Below are positions 62,367-64,000 of a stretch of DNA of 64,000 nt, piece by piece. Position numbers and translations under genes: made by a program. Source of the DNA: CAVPXC01 sp963709505 (GTDB taxonomy: Bacteria; Chloroflexota; Anaerolineae; JAAEKA01); assembly GCA_963709505.1 (NCBI GenBank), contig CAVPXC010000020.1, positions 62,001 to 126,000 on the forward strand. Reading direction: 5' to 3'. A model generated the notes under the pieces. The model saw only the letters and a list, made by a program, of their open reading frames with translations, ran no database searches and was not told where the DNA came from. Positions within the stretch are counted from its first letter, which is position 1. Every line of letters starts with the position of its first letter.

Positions 62367-63658
62367 ATGAACGCCGACCTACTCATCGTCAATGCCGCAC
62401 AATTGTTGACCTGTGCCAGCCCCACCGGCCCGAAGCGAGGGGTGGCCCTCGCCGATGCTGGCCTGATCGAGGACGGCGCGCTCGGCAATTCTCGAAGGGC
62501 AGATCGTGGCTGTCGGCGCCACCACCGAGGTGCTCGCCTTGCTAGACGATCCCGACTCCGTGGTGACAATCGACGCTGCCGGCAAGGTCGTGCTGCCGGG
62601 CTTCGTCGATCCGCACACGCACCTGTTGTGGGCAGGCGACCGGGCGGCGGAGTTCGAGCAGAGAGTCGCCGGCGCAACCTACATGCAGATCATGCAGGCG
62701 GGAGGAGGCATCATGAACACGGTGCGTGCCACACGCGCAGCCTCTCTGGACGAGCTGATCGAGCAGACTTTGCCTCGTCTCGACAGCATGCTCTCACACG
62801 GCACCACCACCGCCGAAGTCAAAACCGGCTACGGCTTAAGCACCGAGAGCGAACTCAAGATGCTGAATGCCATCCGGCTGCTGGACGAAGAACACCCGAT
62901 GGACCTGGTGCCCACGTTTTTGGGGGCACATGCCGTGCCTGCGGAATACCAGGGTCGGATCTGACGCGTTCGTCGATTTGATCGTCGACGAGATGCTGCC
63001 GGCAATCGCCGACCTGCGCTATAAAGTCGAGACGCCGGACGGCGAGTACTACGTGCGCGCCGCCGACTTTTGCGACGTGTTCTGCGAAGCCGGCGTGTTC
63101 GACGTGGTACAGAGTTCACGTATCCTGCAGGCCGCACGCGAATTAGGCCTGGGGCTGAAGATCCATGCCGACGAGTTCGAGCCGATCGGCGGAACAACCC
63201 TGGCCGTGGAATTCGGTGCGGTGAGCGCCGACCACCTGGTATGCACCACCGACGAACAATTGGCCGCTCTGGCCGCCTCCGATACGATCGCCGTAGCGCT
63301 GCCCGGCACACCCTTTGGCCTGGGACATCACAGCTACACCCGGGCCCGCCGGCTGATCGAACTGGGCGGCGCGTTGGCGCTGGCTAGTGACCTCAATCCG
63401 GGCACCTGCTGGTGCGAATCGATGCAGTTTATCATTGCTCTGGCGTGTCGATACCTCAGATTGACGCCGGCAGAGGCCATCAACGCCGCCACGCTCAATG
63501 CCGCATACGCCCTCAACCTGGGCCAATACGTGGGTAGCTTAGAGGTAGGCAAGCAAGCCGATGTGCTCGTGCTGGACGTGCCCGACTACCGGCATCTGGG
63601 GTATCGATTCGGGACCAATCTGGTGGAGACGGTGGTCAAACGTGGGATCGTAGTCTAA
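62367..63658 (+). CDS. hutI: Imidazolonepropionase (HutI), two frameshifts
   Basis: HutI opens the ring of imidazolone propionate in histidine breakdown. Motifs over three frames: MNADLLIVNAAQLLTCASP; VVLPGFVDPHTHLLWAGDRA then AEFE (metal His), HGTTTAEVKTGYGLSTESEL; and KIHADEF (metal His), SADHLVCTTDE, ALASDLNPGTCW and EVGKQADVLVLDVPDY. Breaks lie near 62488 and 62955 and look like single-base indels. ATG 62367 is preceded by GAAAGGATT. No other hut gene is next to it in the window. Confidence 0.92.
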
Positions 63659-63663
63659 TCAAG

Positions 63664-64000
63664 ATGGGCGAACTGGTGGTCAACGTGCGTGACCCGCGTG
63701 AATTGGGCTATGGTGATCGGCGGCTCCTGTCGATGCTGAGCCAGGACAAGCTGCGCCGTGTCCTGGCCTACCTGTTGGACGAGAACGAGTTTCTGAGTCC
63801 GCACGGGATCAGGGCCCTGTCACGCTACCACGCCGAGCATCCGTACATCTTCCAAATTCAAGGCCAGGAGTACCGAGTTCGATTACCTGCCGGCCGAGTC
63901 GAACACAGGCATGTTTGGCGGCAACTCCAACTGGCGCGGGCCTGGGTGCAAGCCATCAAACCGGCTGGACAGGCACCGTTGCCAGGGTCATCCAACTCTT
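63664..64000 (+). CDS. GH63-like glucosidase, C-terminal part, cut by window edge
   Basis: The frame reads RLLSMLSQDKLRRVLAYLLD, NEFLSPHGIRALSRYHAEHP and then, after an indel near 63873, DYLPAESNTGMFGGNSNWRG. This matches the C-terminal part of MGH1/GH63-like glucosidases, where NSNWRG is part of the active-site region. The long N-terminal part of such enzymes (several hundred residues) is absent: the frame begins six bases after the hutI stop. It is either a gene fragment or a misassembly joint. It runs off the window end. Confidence 0.7.
   Translation, partial: MGELVVNVRDPRELGYGDRRLLSMLSQDKLRRVLAYLLDENEFLSPHGIRALSRYHAEHPYIFQIQGQEYRVRLPAGRVEHRHVWRQLQLARAWVQAIKPAGQAPLPGSSNS

Overview
The window looks like chromosomal DNA of a Chloroflexota (Chloroflexi) bacterium, probably near Anaerolineae/Caldilineae. 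This is inferred from gene content: many large GT-C type membrane proteins, a YvcK protein with an N-terminal membrane anchor beside gap-pgk, a MoxR-DUF58-DUF4129 operon, a WS/DGAT acyltransferase, a serpin, DUF433-type antitoxins and a high G+C content. No rRNA or tRNA gene was seen, so the placement is not firm.

Layout. (1) 1-19.9 kb: eight large polytopic membrane proteins of different GT-C-like families (GT39, PTPS-related/YfhO-like, AftB-like, DUF2142-like, DUF2723) plus a DPM1-like GT2. All but one of the large proteins visibly end in a related extracytoplasmic beta-rich domain; another relative lies at 28.9-31.9 kb. Together they suggest surface glycan or glycoprotein assembly from polyprenyl-phosphate sugars. 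(2) 20.4-24.7 kb: DinB-like protein, ferrochelatase, serpin and WS/DGAT. (3) 24.8-27.7 kb: an IS607-type element (serine recombinase plus TnpB) and a Uma2 nuclease. (4) 27.8-36.8 kb: toroid-fold protein, membrane protein, toxin-antitoxin remnants, ObgE, TolB-like lipoprotein, FlK-like thioesterase and a CaMKII-AD-like protein. (5) 36.8-45.6 kb: a minus-strand DNA-repair block, namely an AddB-like ATPase, a UvrD helicase, a stand-alone Fe-S PD-(D/E)XK nuclease and RecJ, with a MazEF pair between the last two. (6) 45.7-53.4 kb: small antitoxin genes, a membrane protein, the DUF4129-DUF58-MoxR operon, an exact parS site and a methyltransferase with a zinc ribbon. (7) 53.8-58 kb: DUF2277, pgk, gap and yvcK. 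(8) 58-64 kb: a YdjM-like membrane protein, RsmD, a truncated VWA lipoprotein, a secreted protein, a pRiA4b ORF-3-like protein, HutI and a GH63-like fragment cut by the window edge.

Two properties run through the whole window. First, about eighteen breaks of reading frame split otherwise well-conserved genes, including housekeeping genes. Indel errors in a draft assembly explain this better than mass gene decay, so frameshifted genes are listed as single loci. Second, at least eleven loci carry tandem arrays with a strict 7-bp period (8 bp at one further locus). The unit sequence differs from locus to locus, many arrays are paired as inverted arms, and three sit inside coding sequence. Several dispersed fold-back repeat families occupy the remaining intergenic space.
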